In this document: positions 1 to 8,825 of the stretch, piece by piece
Numbering within the stretch: position 1 is the stretch's first letter
Layout of the letters: every line of letters begins with the position of its first letter
NCBI GenBank assembly: GCA_028710895.1
Contig: JAQTTH010000011.1
Span: 100,239 to 164,238, forward strand
Origin: Paludibacter sp.
Lineage (GTDB): Bacteria > Bacteroidota > Bacteroidia > Bacteroidales > Paludibacteraceae
Direction of reading: 5' to 3'
Length of the DNA stretch: 64,000 nt
The notes under the pieces: model-generated
What the model was told of the DNA's origin: nothing
What the model saw: the letters and a program-made list of their open reading frames with translations, nothing else
The model's database searches: none
Program-made: the position numbers and the translations under genes

Positions 1-2
1 CT

Positions 3-1370
3 TTGATGAGGACCTTCAAGAACAATGTGGAAGATAGTATACCCTTAAAAAGAGCATGGAAAGCCGAAGCCCGTTTTTTGCGAGCTTACTTCTATTTCGA
101 ATTAGTAAAACGATATGGAGGTGTTCCAATTGTAAGTGAGAAACCATACGCTTTAGGTGATAATTTGGAAATCCCCCGAAATACATTTGGCGAATGTATT
201 GATTATATAGTAAATGAACTGGATACTATTAAAGATAGTTTGCGCTCGATACCTATTGCAGATGTAAACAGCGAAGGGCATGTTGTAACTCAGGAAGCAG
301 CAATGGCACTCAAATGTCGTGTACTGCTTTACGCTGCCAGTCCGTTGTTTAACGAGCATCCAATCCCTACTGATAATGATGCTCAAAAACCATTTATAGG
401 GTACCAAAACTATGATGCTGAACGCTGGAAAAGAGCGGCTGACGCAGCCAAGCAATTCATTGACAGCTATCCTTATTTCTCATTAAATTTGAATTATGCA
501 AACACATTCCTTAATGATTATGGTGTCAGCAACAATAAAGAAGTGATCTTCTTTCGACAAGGGTCAATGAATACCCAAATAGAGTATAATAATGGACCTG
601 TAGGTTTTGCCGGAACAAACGTTGGATTAGGACGAACAAGTCCTACTCAGAATCTGGTAGATGCCTTCCCTATGAAAGATGGTAAAGCGATAGGTGATCC
701 AACCTCAAAATACACATATTCTATCAATAAAATGTATACCAACCGGGATTCACGTTTAGATCTTACCGTATTACACAATGGTTCAAATTGGTTGAGTACA
801 AGTTTGCAAACTTTCAATGGTGGTATAAACAACCCCGCGGGAGCTTTGCAAAAAACCAAAACAAGTTATTATTTGCGCAAGTTTATGGGATTATTTGAGA
901 GTAAGACCACGTACGTCGAACAACTACATAACTGGGTAATGTTTCGGTATGCTGAAATACTGCTCAATTATGCCGAAGCAAAAAATGAATATGAAGGTCC
1001 TTCCAATGACGTATATCAGGTTCTGAAAAATATTAGAAAAAGAGCTAAGATTGAAGCCGGAACAGATGGAATGTATGGCTTAAAGTCTGGTATGATCAAA
1101 GAAGAAATGAGAGCTGCAATTCAAAATGAACGAAGAATTGAAATGGCATTCGAAGAACAGCGTTATTGGGATATCAGAAGATGGCGAATTGCTGAGGATA
1201 TTTTCAAAAAACCTCTTCAGGGACTATCTATTACGAAAGATGGCACTACATTAAACTACAACATAATAACTGTAGCCACTACCAATTTTGAAACCAAGAG
1301 ATATTTATATCCAATTCCGTATTCAGAAGTAGTTAAAAACAGCAAAATGATTCAAAACCCAAATTGGTAG
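3..1370 (+). CDS. RagB/SusD-family nutrient-binding outer-membrane lipoprotein (5' partial)
   Basis: The reading frame is open to the window's left edge, so the N-terminus with its lipoprotein signal is missing. The visible 455 residues show the SusD helical core: the KAEARFLRAYFYFELVKRYG helix near residues 20-40, a second TPR-like helix set (EAAMALKCRVLLYAASPLFN), and the C-terminal RNERRIEMAFE-type helix followed by YWDIRRWR. It ends with YPIPYSEVVKNSKMIQNPNW, a normal SusD C-terminus. SusD proteins sit on the cell surface and hand glycans to a partner SusC channel. A SusC gene follows after 37 bp on the same strand, which is the reverse of the usual susC-susD order, so an upstream susC outside the window may be its true partner. 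Family assignment is firm; substrate unknown. Confidence 0.93.
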   Translation: MMRTFKNNVEDSIPLKRAWKAEARFLRAYFYFELVKRYGGVPIVSEKPYALGDNLEIPRNTFGECIDYIVNELDTIKDSLRSIPIADVNSEGHVVTQEAAMALKCRVLLYAASPLFNEHPIPTDNDAQKPFIGYQNYDAERWKRAADAAKQFIDSYPYFSLNLNYANTFLNDYGVSNNKEVIFFRQGSMNTQIEYNNGPVGFAGTNVGLGRTSPTQNLVDAFPMKDGKAIGDPTSKYTYSINKMYTNRDSRLDLTVLHNGSNWLSTSLQTFNGGINNPAGALQKTKTSYYLRKFMGLFESKTTYVEQLHNWVMFRYAEILLNYAEAKNEYEGPSNDVYQVLKNIRKRAKIEAGTDGMYGLKSGMIKEEMRAAIQNERRIEMAFEEQRYWDIRRWRIAEDIFKKPLQGLSITKDGTTLNYNIITVATTNFETKRYLYPIPYSEVVKNSKMIQNPNW

Positions 1371-1407
1371 AGGCATTTCGCTATCAATATATAAATAATT
1401 GATTGAT

Positions 1408-4400
1408 ATGAAAAGACTAATTATATTTATTATATGTATTCAATGTGTTGCGTTAATATTTGCTCAACAATTCCAGTTAAAAGGGAAAGTGCGTTCTACA
1501 GATGGAGAAGAACTGATAGGGGTGAGTGTTAGTGTAGATGGTACTTCGAAAAGAACTGTGACTGACATCGATGGCAATTACAAATTGGCAGTTAATGTTG
1601 GTGATAAATTGAAATTCTCTTACATTGGGTTTAAAAAGGAAAACCTCACTGTAAATAATCAAAATATTTTAAACGTGAGACTCGTTCCCGACCAGGCAGG
1701 TTTGGATGAGGTCGTTGTAGTAGGATACGGGAAAGCTAAACGTATCACTATGACGGGTGCTGTTAGTGCAATTAATGCCAGAGAGATTAGAAACATACCA
1801 ACATCGAGTGTTCAAAATGCGCTGACTGGGAAATTACCTGGTTTCTTCTCTCAGCAGAGTTCAGGCCAACCGGGGAAAGATGCTTCCGACTTTTTCATCC
1901 GTGGCGTAAGTTCCCTCAATCCTAATGGAAATAAGCCTCTGATTATTGTGGACGATGTAGAGTACACATATGACCAGTTGCAGCAAATCAATATTAATGA
2001 GATTGAAAGTATTTCTATCCTGAAAGACGCTTCAACAACAGCTATTTATGGGATAAAAGGAGCGAATGGAGTTTTGGTTGTGAAAACCCGAAGAGGTGCT
2101 GAGGGAAAACCCCAAATTACCACGCGTTACGAGGTGGGTATACAAATGCCCGTGCGTACTCCGAAATTTTTGAATTCATATCAAACAGCTCAGCTTGTAA
2201 ACGAAGCTTATAAAAATGATGGACTAAATCCAATTTTCTCCGATCAGGATTTAAGCTTATTTCAAAACGGGCAAGACCCTTACGGACATCCGGATGTGAA
2301 TTGGTATAACGAGGTTTTTAAGAAATCTGCCTATCAACAAAATGCCAATATTGATATTTCCGGCGGATCAAAAAGTTTGAGATATTTTATTACCGGAGGT
2401 ATCTTCACTCAAAATGGATTAGTAAAAGATTTTAGCGATTCATTTAATCAGGTGAATACCAATTATTTTTATAAACGCTTCAATTATCGTACAAACTTAG
2501 ACTTTGATGTAACAAAAACATTAAACCTGAGATTGGATATGACAACCCGGTTTATGAACATCAATGAACCCCGAAGTGTAAATGCTGTAAGTGAAATTTA
2601 CGATTTCTCGAAAATGCACCCCTACTCGGCTCCTGTGATGAATCCGAATGGTACTTATGCATACACATACGATACCGAAGGAAAGAAACCGACGTTGAAT
2701 GCCCGCTTAGCCAACGAAGGCTACAAGCGAACAAGAAGATTTGATTCCAACATTTTATTCAGTGCCAATCAGAAACTTGATTTCATTACCAATGGTCTTT
2801 CGACTTCATTGCGGGTGGCTTATTCCAGTATCGATGAAAATTACAGGCAGGCGGTGAGGGGTTCATATCCTACTTATCATTACGATTCGAGGACTAAAAC
2901 ATATTCTATACATCCTGATAAGAATTACGCTTACGGAACTTATTTGATTAACGGGGACCAGGTTCAATCTATTAAAGACCTGAATCTTCAGGCATATTTG
3001 AATTATGAAACTAAAATAAAAGATGATCATAATTTGAAGATTATGCTACTTTACAACCGTCAAAGTCGTACAGTGGATAAAAACGATTATGATTTTGCTG
3101 CTGCACAGGTTCCTGCAAATTTCGAAGGGTACACAGGCACTTTTGGATACAATTTTAAGAATAAATACCTCGCTGATTTTAATATGGCTTACAATGGCAC
3201 CGACCGTTTTGGAAAAAACAACCGTTATGGATTTTTCCCAGCCGTTGCATTTGGCTATAACATTTCTCAGGAGAAATTCTTTAGTGAAAATGTTCCAAAT
3301 ATTCAATTGCTCAAACTGCGCGCTTCGTATGGTTTAGTTGGTTCCGATGTCGCTTTTGGGAATCGCTATCTGTACAAGCAAGTTTACCTGAAAGGTTCTG
3401 GATATAACTTTGGTGAGGCAAATGAAACTACATATGACAGTTACTACGAAGGTTCATTAGGCAACGAAAACGTAACCTGGGAAAAAGCCAAAAAATTTGA
3501 TGTGGGAATCGATATGAACCTGTTTGATAAACTCTCACTAACAGTGGATTATTTCTACGATTATCGGTACGACCAGTTGGTTGTAAAACAAAATATTCCA
3601 CTTATGTTCGGAATTGGTGTTTCGCCCGAAAATATTGCAAAAACATCGAACCAGGGTTTTGACGGGCAAATCAGCTACCAAACAAAAATTGGTAATGTTG
3701 ATTTTAATACAAATTTTGTGTTCTCCTATGCCAAAAATAAAATTATCTATGAAGCAGAAGCTGAGCAACGATATCCGTGGCTTGCAGAAACCGGGGGACC
3801 AATCGGACAACCATTTGGCTACACTTTTATAGGATATTATTCACAAGCCGATATCGATAAAATAAAAAGCGGTAATAAAACTGACGACGGTAAAATTGCA
3901 GTTGCAGTACCCAATACCGATGTTCCTGTACAGGCTGGCGACTTGAAATACAAGGATTTGAACTCAGATGGTATTATCAATGATTACGATAAAGGTCGTA
4001 TTGGAAAACCCAATCTACCAACTACTACCTTAGGTTGGACTATAGGTGCCCGATATAAAGGTTTTTCAGCAAGCTTGTTATTTCAGAGTTCATTTGATTA
4101 CAGCTTCAGTGTCGTAGGTACTGGTATCGAAGCTTTCAAGAGTCAGTTTCAGCCAATTCATCAGAGTCGCTGGACCCAGGAAAGAGTCGACAACGGCGAA
4201 TCTATTGCGTTTCCACGCTTAACCACTAATCCATCAACTGTGAACAGTGCAGCAGCATATATGTCTGATTTTTGGTTGATTAATGCATTGTATGTTCGTT
4301 TGAAAACAGTCGATCTATCCTATCAAATTCCCGATAAGGTTCTACCATCGAATATAGGAAGTGCACGCGTTTATTTAAATGCATACAACCTGTTTACATT

Positions 4401-4509
4401 TACTAATTACAACAAATATCAGCAGGATCCTGAAATTAAAACCAATTCAGCGGGCGATGCTTATATGAATCAGCGGGTAATCAATGTAGGGGTTCAAATG
4501 ACTTTTTAA
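1408..4509 (+). CDS. SusC/RagA-type TonB-dependent outer-membrane receptor
   Basis: This is a 1033-aa protein. I use the ATG at 1408 because the next residues form a clean signal peptide (KRLIIFIICIQCVALIFAQ); an in-frame TTG nine bases earlier is less likely. Residues about 25-105 form the CarboxypepD_reg-like domain, ending in the typical DEVVVVGYG motif. The plug domain follows (about 115-230; FIRGVSSLNPNG, DDVEYTYDQL, ILKDASTTAIYG). The rest is a 22-strand-type barrel ending in aromatic QRVINVGVQMTF. It is expected to import oligosaccharides with energy from TonB. It is 8 bp upstream of the DUF5005-type protein and probably in one operon with it and the SusD gene. No matching susD follows it. 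Confidence 0.95.
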   Translation: MKRLIIFIICIQCVALIFAQQFQLKGKVRSTDGEELIGVSVSVDGTSKRTVTDIDGNYKLAVNVGDKLKFSYIGFKKENLTVNNQNILNVRLVPDQAGLDEVVVVGYGKAKRITMTGAVSAINAREIRNIPTSSVQNALTGKLPGFFSQQSSGQPGKDASDFFIRGVSSLNPNGNKPLIIVDDVEYTYDQLQQININEIESISILKDASTTAIYGIKGANGVLVVKTRRGAEGKPQITTRYEVGIQMPVRTPKFLNSYQTAQLVNEAYKNDGLNPIFSDQDLSLFQNGQDPYGHPDVNWYNEVFKKSAYQQNANIDISGGSKSLRYFITGGIFTQNGLVKDFSDSFNQVNTNYFYKRFNYRTNLDFDVTKTLNLRLDMTTRFMNINEPRSVNAVSEIYDFSKMHPYSAPVMNPNGTYAYTYDTEGKKPTLNARLANEGYKRTRRFDSNILFSANQKLDFITNGLSTSLRVAYSSIDENYRQAVRGSYPTYHYDSRTKTYSIHPDKNYAYGTYLINGDQVQSIKDLNLQAYLNYETKIKDDHNLKIMLLYNRQSRTVDKNDYDFAAAQVPANFEGYTGTFGYNFKNKYLADFNMAYNGTDRFGKNNRYGFFPAVAFGYNISQEKFFSENVPNIQLLKLRASYGLVGSDVAFGNRYLYKQVYLKGSGYNFGEANETTYDSYYEGSLGNENVTWEKAKKFDVGIDMNLFDKLSLTVDYFYDYRYDQLVVKQNIPLMFGIGVSPENIAKTSNQGFDGQISYQTKIGNVDFNTNFVFSYAKNKIIYEAEAEQRYPWLAETGGPIGQPFGYTFIGYYSQADIDKIKSGNKTDDGKIAVAVPNTDVPVQAGDLKYKDLNSDGIINDYDKGRIGKPNLPTTTLGWTIGARYKGFSASLLFQSSFDYSFSVVGTGIEAFKSQFQPIHQSRWTQERVDNGESIAFPRLTTNPSTVNSAAAYMSDFWLINALYVRLKTVDLSYQIPDKVLPSNIGSARVYLNAYNLFTFTNYNKYQQDPEIKTNSAGDAYMNQRVINVGVQMTF

Positions 4510-4517
4510 TTCGATGT

Positions 4518-7500
4518 ATGAGAAAAAATATTTTGATAATAATTTGTCTTCTTTCGCTCACTGTGACTGGACAAAATTATCTCAAAAACGGTGGTTTTGA
4601 ATATGGGTTAAATACCGGATGGGATTATGTAGTCTCATCCGGTTCAACAGCCAGTTTCACACTCGACAACGGCTCGAAAGTGATGGAAGGCAAAGTTGCC
4701 CTGAAAGTAAATGTCACTTCACTATCAGCAAGTAATATTAATTCCGTAAAGGCTAGTGCAGTCATGCAGGCCGGAAATGACTCGTTATATCTGCTTCGGT
4801 TCTGGGCCCGTGGTCCAGAGGAAGCGGAAGTATATGTTGAAGCAAATGGAAGCAATACGCAAGGTGTTACTTACCAAATGCATACAGGCAAAACTCTGTT
4901 TTATTTCCCATTCAAATTTGATCCCAAAAAAGCGAATAAAGAAATAAAAATCAATTTCTACTTCAGGGATGATGTTACTGCTCAAAAAACATACACTACC
5001 TCCATCTGTTCCGTAAACAGTTACAGTGGAGCAACCTACTATCTGGATGGAGTCGAAGTGCTGGATCCGAATAATAAACAAAACATTGATGTAATAAATA
5101 CTTATACCTGGAATAATAACCTGCCCACGAATGTTTCTGGGTGGGTTGCCGGAGACAATGATGTATCCATATTGTTGCCAGATGGACGAAAAATGTGGTT
5201 TTTCAATGATTCTTTCTATGCAAAATCAAATCAGGCAATAAACCGCTTAAATGATATTGGAAAATTCATACGCAATGCTGTTGCTGTTCAGGATATAAAC
5301 GGGAAAATCACAACCCGGCCTGTGACCGATCAAAGTGGACAAACGGTATATTTCAGAATTCCGGCTGACCAGTTAATATTAAATGGTAGCAATGCGACAA
5401 ACTTTTTCTGGGTGGGCGATGCTATCATGGAAAATAACAAAGTAAAAGTCCATCTTATTGAATGCCAGGAAGCAAATGGCACGGTGATAAATACGATGCG
5501 TTCCTACCTGGCTTCATTTTCCTACCCTGATTTAGTGTACCTTGGTGTTGAACGTCAGTCTGATTTTTGTGCCACTTTCGAAACTTTCTTTGTTGACGAT
5601 GCTGATAATCGGATATACCTATATCGATCAGAAAATCAAAGTTATACGCATGTTGCCCGTACCACGTTAGGAAATCTGAACGGTAAGAATGGAAATTGGG
5701 AATACTGGAATGGAACAACTTGGACCACTAACAAAACAGAAGGAGATGCCCCAGCCGGCAGAGTCAATAATATGATGGCCGACGGAGTAATGAAATTGGG
5801 GCCTGGAAATTATGCTCAGGTATCAATGCCTGTAATGAGCCATGATGTTCAGGTTTCATTTGCACCGGCCCCACAAGGTCCCTGGACTGCAAAACAAACA
5901 ATTTATACTGCTTCTCAGGATTCTGCTTCGTGGTACTATATGCCAAATTTCCATGGAATACTACCTAACGGGAACTATTCCATATCTTTTTCAGCCAATT
6001 TTACATATTGCCTGTTCTTTTGTCAAAACTGTCAAACCTGGGCTTTTGTCGACAAATACTGGTATCGCCCCCGCTATATACAAGTTGATTTGCAGGCTCT
6101 TTCGCCATATTCTGTAAAAAAAGATTGTGCAGGGGTTGAGAACGGTGCTGCTTATATCGATGCGTGTGAAGAATGTGTAGGCGGAACTACCGGCAAAAAT
6201 GCCTGTGTGACTGGAATTGCCAAGTTATATTCGGAAAGTAATTTTTCAGGTAATGTTATCGGATTAAATGTTGGTAACTATTCAGCAACCGACCTGCAAG
6301 CTCTCGGATTCTCAGATAACGATTTGTCTTCAATGGAACTGACAGATGGTTATATCGCTGAATTATTCGATAATAACAATTATATCGGAAATCCCAATCT
6401 TATTAGTTCAACAACAGCATCATTAGAAACTATATCTTTTGATAACAAAACAACATCAGTCGTAATAAGACGTATGGGAATGACCGATTTAACGGGAATT
6501 TATGCCATCCAAAACAAACAGAGTGGATTGTATATGACCATTCAGAACCAAAGTAAAGAAAACAATGCTCTGGTTGTTCAGTCTGGTTATACCGATAGCG
6601 AATCGCAACATTTCGAACTCGATTACATAGGGCATGGCTATTACAATATTATCAATGCTGCCAGCAAATTGCCTATAAGCCCTGTTAATCTCAGCAAAGA
6701 ACCTCAGGCAAAGGTGGAACAATGGAATGGACTGAATTATTCAGACATTACAGACTTTGCAGGAGGCTCTGTTTCTGCTCAATACGAAGCTGCACAGGCA
6801 GTCGAGAGTATTGGAAATCTGATTGACAATAATACTACAACAAAATATCGTACGCTACATGGCCGCGCATGGGTACAGTTTCACTCTGCGAATCCACAGA
6901 TTGTTACACGTTATAGCTTAGTTGCAGCAAATAATGCTCCTATAAGCGATCCCAAAAATTGGTCCCTTTGGGGTTCTTCAGATGGAGTAAACTGGGTGCT
7001 ACTTGATACAATTGCCGGTGCAAAGTTTCAATCGCGATTCGAAGAAAGATTTTTCAACCTGAATAACCAAACTCCTTATACATTTTACAGACTGAATATG
7101 GAATGTTATTCGGGAAGTGCATTGCATTTGGCAGAATGGAAGTTATTTATCGGAGTTATCTCCGATCAGGGTGTTGATAATCAAAAATTCATCGTTCAGG
7201 ATGCCGGGAATGGGTATGTGAAACTCATTAATAAACGGAGCGACATGGCTTTGGAGGTATTGGACGGTTTTAATCAAGCCGGAGCAAACGTTTGGCAAAT
7301 ACCTGATATCGGACAGGAGGGAATACTTTGGAAGTTAGTTGCTCCGCAAAGCTTGGGGCTTGAAGAATTAACCCACAATCAGGAAAATTCCAATCTGATT
7401 ATCTATCCAAATCCGGTCAGACATACCTTGAACCTTAAGCTGTCAACAGATTGGTTGGGAAGTGATTTCTCAATTTGCAATATTAATGGATCATTAGTTT

Positions 7501-7616
7501 ATTCGGGTAATATCAACACAATGTCAGTTGATATTCGGCGGCTTCAATCCGGATATTACCTGATTAAAATAGTCCGAAACGATAATGTACTTATAAGTCG
7601 CTTCATTAAAAATTAA
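4518..7616 (+). CDS. Large secreted multidomain surface protein (DUF5005-like, crystallin-like, split ricin-like with inserted discoidin, T9SS sorting domain)
   Basis: A signal peptide (RKNILIIICLLSLTVTGQ) precedes an N-terminal carbohydrate-binding-like sandwich (LKNGGFEYGLNTGWDY, about 20-190). Next is a DUF5005-like region (about 195-530; VAGDNDVSILLPDGRKMWFF), a Cys-rich linker (CEECVGGTTGKNAC), and a beta/gamma-crystallin-like unit (YSESNFSGNVIGLNVGNYS ... GFSDNDLSSMEL). A ricin-like lectin unit (GIYAIQNKQSGLYM) is interrupted by a discoidin (F5/8 type C) module (about 750-880) and then resumes (NQKFIVQDAGNGYVKLINKRS). The end is a classic T9SS type A sorting domain (IYPNPVRHTLNL ... YYLIKIVRNDNVLISRFIKN). 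No catalytic residues are assigned; a glycan-binding or glycosidase role on the cell surface is inferred from the domains and from the SusC/GH31 neighbours. Confidence 0.8.
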   Translation: MRKNILIIICLLSLTVTGQNYLKNGGFEYGLNTGWDYVVSSGSTASFTLDNGSKVMEGKVALKVNVTSLSASNINSVKASAVMQAGNDSLYLLRFWARGPEEAEVYVEANGSNTQGVTYQMHTGKTLFYFPFKFDPKKANKEIKINFYFRDDVTAQKTYTTSICSVNSYSGATYYLDGVEVLDPNNKQNIDVINTYTWNNNLPTNVSGWVAGDNDVSILLPDGRKMWFFNDSFYAKSNQAINRLNDIGKFIRNAVAVQDINGKITTRPVTDQSGQTVYFRIPADQLILNGSNATNFFWVGDAIMENNKVKVHLIECQEANGTVINTMRSYLASFSYPDLVYLGVERQSDFCATFETFFVDDADNRIYLYRSENQSYTHVARTTLGNLNGKNGNWEYWNGTTWTTNKTEGDAPAGRVNNMMADGVMKLGPGNYAQVSMPVMSHDVQVSFAPAPQGPWTAKQTIYTASQDSASWYYMPNFHGILPNGNYSISFSANFTYCLFFCQNCQTWAFVDKYWYRPRYIQVDLQALSPYSVKKDCAGVENGAAYIDACEECVGGTTGKNACVTGIAKLYSESNFSGNVIGLNVGNYSATDLQALGFSDNDLSSMELTDGYIAELFDNNNYIGNPNLISSTTASLETISFDNKTTSVVIRRMGMTDLTGIYAIQNKQSGLYMTIQNQSKENNALVVQSGYTDSESQHFELDYIGHGYYNIINAASKLPISPVNLSKEPQAKVEQWNGLNYSDITDFAGGSVSAQYEAAQAVESIGNLIDNNTTTKYRTLHGRAWVQFHSANPQIVTRYSLVAANNAPISDPKNWSLWGSSDGVNWVLLDTIAGAKFQSRFEERFFNLNNQTPYTFYRLNMECYSGSALHLAEWKLFIGVISDQGVDNQKFIVQDAGNGYVKLINKRSDMALEVLDGFNQAGANVWQIPDIGQEGILWKLVAPQSLGLEELTHNQENSNLIIYPNPVRHTLNLKLSTDWLGSDFSICNINGSLVYSGNINTMSVDIRRLQSGYYLIKIVRNDNVLISRFIKN

Positions 7617-7711
7617 ATTACACCATGAGTAATTTAATATAGAATAACTATTTCTTAAATATATAGTTTGTATTTGTCAATTATTATTAATTTATTAAAA
7701 TCTATTTTGTT

Positions 7712-8650
7712 ATGAGAAAATTTTTAACTCGTTTTGTAAATAGCAAGAAAGTGCTATTTAGATTTGGAATGATTGCAGTTGTTTCTGCAGTTTTGTTTTC
7801 ATGCCTTCATCTTAGGAATGTTTATTATCCTCAAACCGTCAAAACAAACTCAACATTTGAGGTGAAGATGGTTGCAGACATGAATAATCCTTTAGATGGC
7901 ACCCCCATTGAACGTAATGCATATGGCTTTGTAGGTGTACTACTGCCTGTTGGTTGGACAATTGACCAACAATCTGTAGTGTATGAATACAAAGGAAAAG
8001 ATGACACTTACCATAATCTCAATGTAATGGGTTCGTTAACTTTTAATCAGGAAATGACTGACTACTGTGTAGGTTTAGATCCGGAACAATGGGGTGATCA
8101 ATATTATTGGCAGGGATTTAGAACTGACAATCGACTGCACTCTGGCAATATGGACAGTGTGGTTATTAAGTTCAATGTAAAAACCAATAACCTGGTTGGC
8201 GACTATCAAATGTTGGTTGGTATTCAGGAAACATCATATGATAAAGTTGATGGGGCTGAACCTGGAGCTTCTGGTAACACTCTTTTGGATAATAAAGGGG
8301 ACGGACCCTTTTATAAAACAGGAAGCCCTAGTAGTGACGAATTTAGCAAAGAATATTTGACAATAAAAGTACAACAAAGTACAGGTACAGAAATTGTAAA
8401 TTATTCAAGTAAAGATATGGAAAATTATACTGTTTCAACATTGGGAAATGGCAAATTACGGATAAATTTGCTGAATGATCTCAAAGTGGGTGCAATAAGT
8501 GTTGTTTATGATATGAATGGAAAGCAAGTTGCAACACAAAAACTTACTAAAATGGAAAATATTCTTGACGCAACATTAAAATCAGGAGCTTATTTTGTTG
8601 CTGTTCAGAAAGATGGTATTCGATCATCCAAAAGAGTTTTAGTAAAATAA
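7712..8650 (+). CDS. Secreted surface protein of unknown function, possible DUF4961-like, with lipobox and T9SS-type C-terminus
   Basis: This 312-aa protein starts with a long basic N-terminus and a hydrophobic stretch ending in VLFSC, a plausible lipobox at about residue 31. The middle (about 40-230) looks like an all-beta surface domain of the kind found beside SusC/SusD genes (PVGWTIDQQSVVYEYKG; YCVGLDPEQWGDQYYWQGF). My memory of DUF4961 is consistent but not proven. The last 80 residues resemble a T9SS type A sorting domain (VVYDMNGKQVATQKL ... GAYFVAVQKDGIRSSKRVLVK). Having both a lipobox and a T9SS tail is odd, since either would place the protein on the surface. It lies in the utilisation locus and is followed by a strong hairpin. 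Confidence 0.6.
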   Translation: MRKFLTRFVNSKKVLFRFGMIAVVSAVLFSCLHLRNVYYPQTVKTNSTFEVKMVADMNNPLDGTPIERNAYGFVGVLLPVGWTIDQQSVVYEYKGKDDTYHNLNVMGSLTFNQEMTDYCVGLDPEQWGDQYYWQGFRTDNRLHSGNMDSVVIKFNVKTNNLVGDYQMLVGIQETSYDKVDGAEPGASGNTLLDNKGDGPFYKTGSPSSDEFSKEYLTIKVQQSTGTEIVNYSSKDMENYTVSTLGNGKLRINLLNDLKVGAISVVYDMNGKQVATQKLTKMENILDATLKSGAYFVAVQKDGIRSSKRVLVK

Positions 8651-8682
8651 CAAATTTTATTTTATCGACTAAATATATTTCT

Positions 8683-8719
8683 GCGTTGCGTGTTTGTTGA
8701 ATTAACGGACACGCAACGC
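8683..8719 (+). terminator. Hairpin terminator after the 312-aa surface protein gene
   Basis: An 11-bp perfect stem (GCGTTGCGTGT, 8683-8693, with its complement at 8709-8719) encloses a 15-nt loop and is followed by AATTTTAGTTTTAT. It lies 32 bp after the stop codon and separates the first part of the locus from the GH31 gene. Confidence 0.7.
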
Positions 8720-8825
8720 TAATTTTAGTTTTATACCAATTCAAGCAACATAAATTGACAAATCATTCAGGTATATTTTGATATTTGAAAAATCTGTGAA
8801 TCTGATATTACAAATCCAATAAAAA

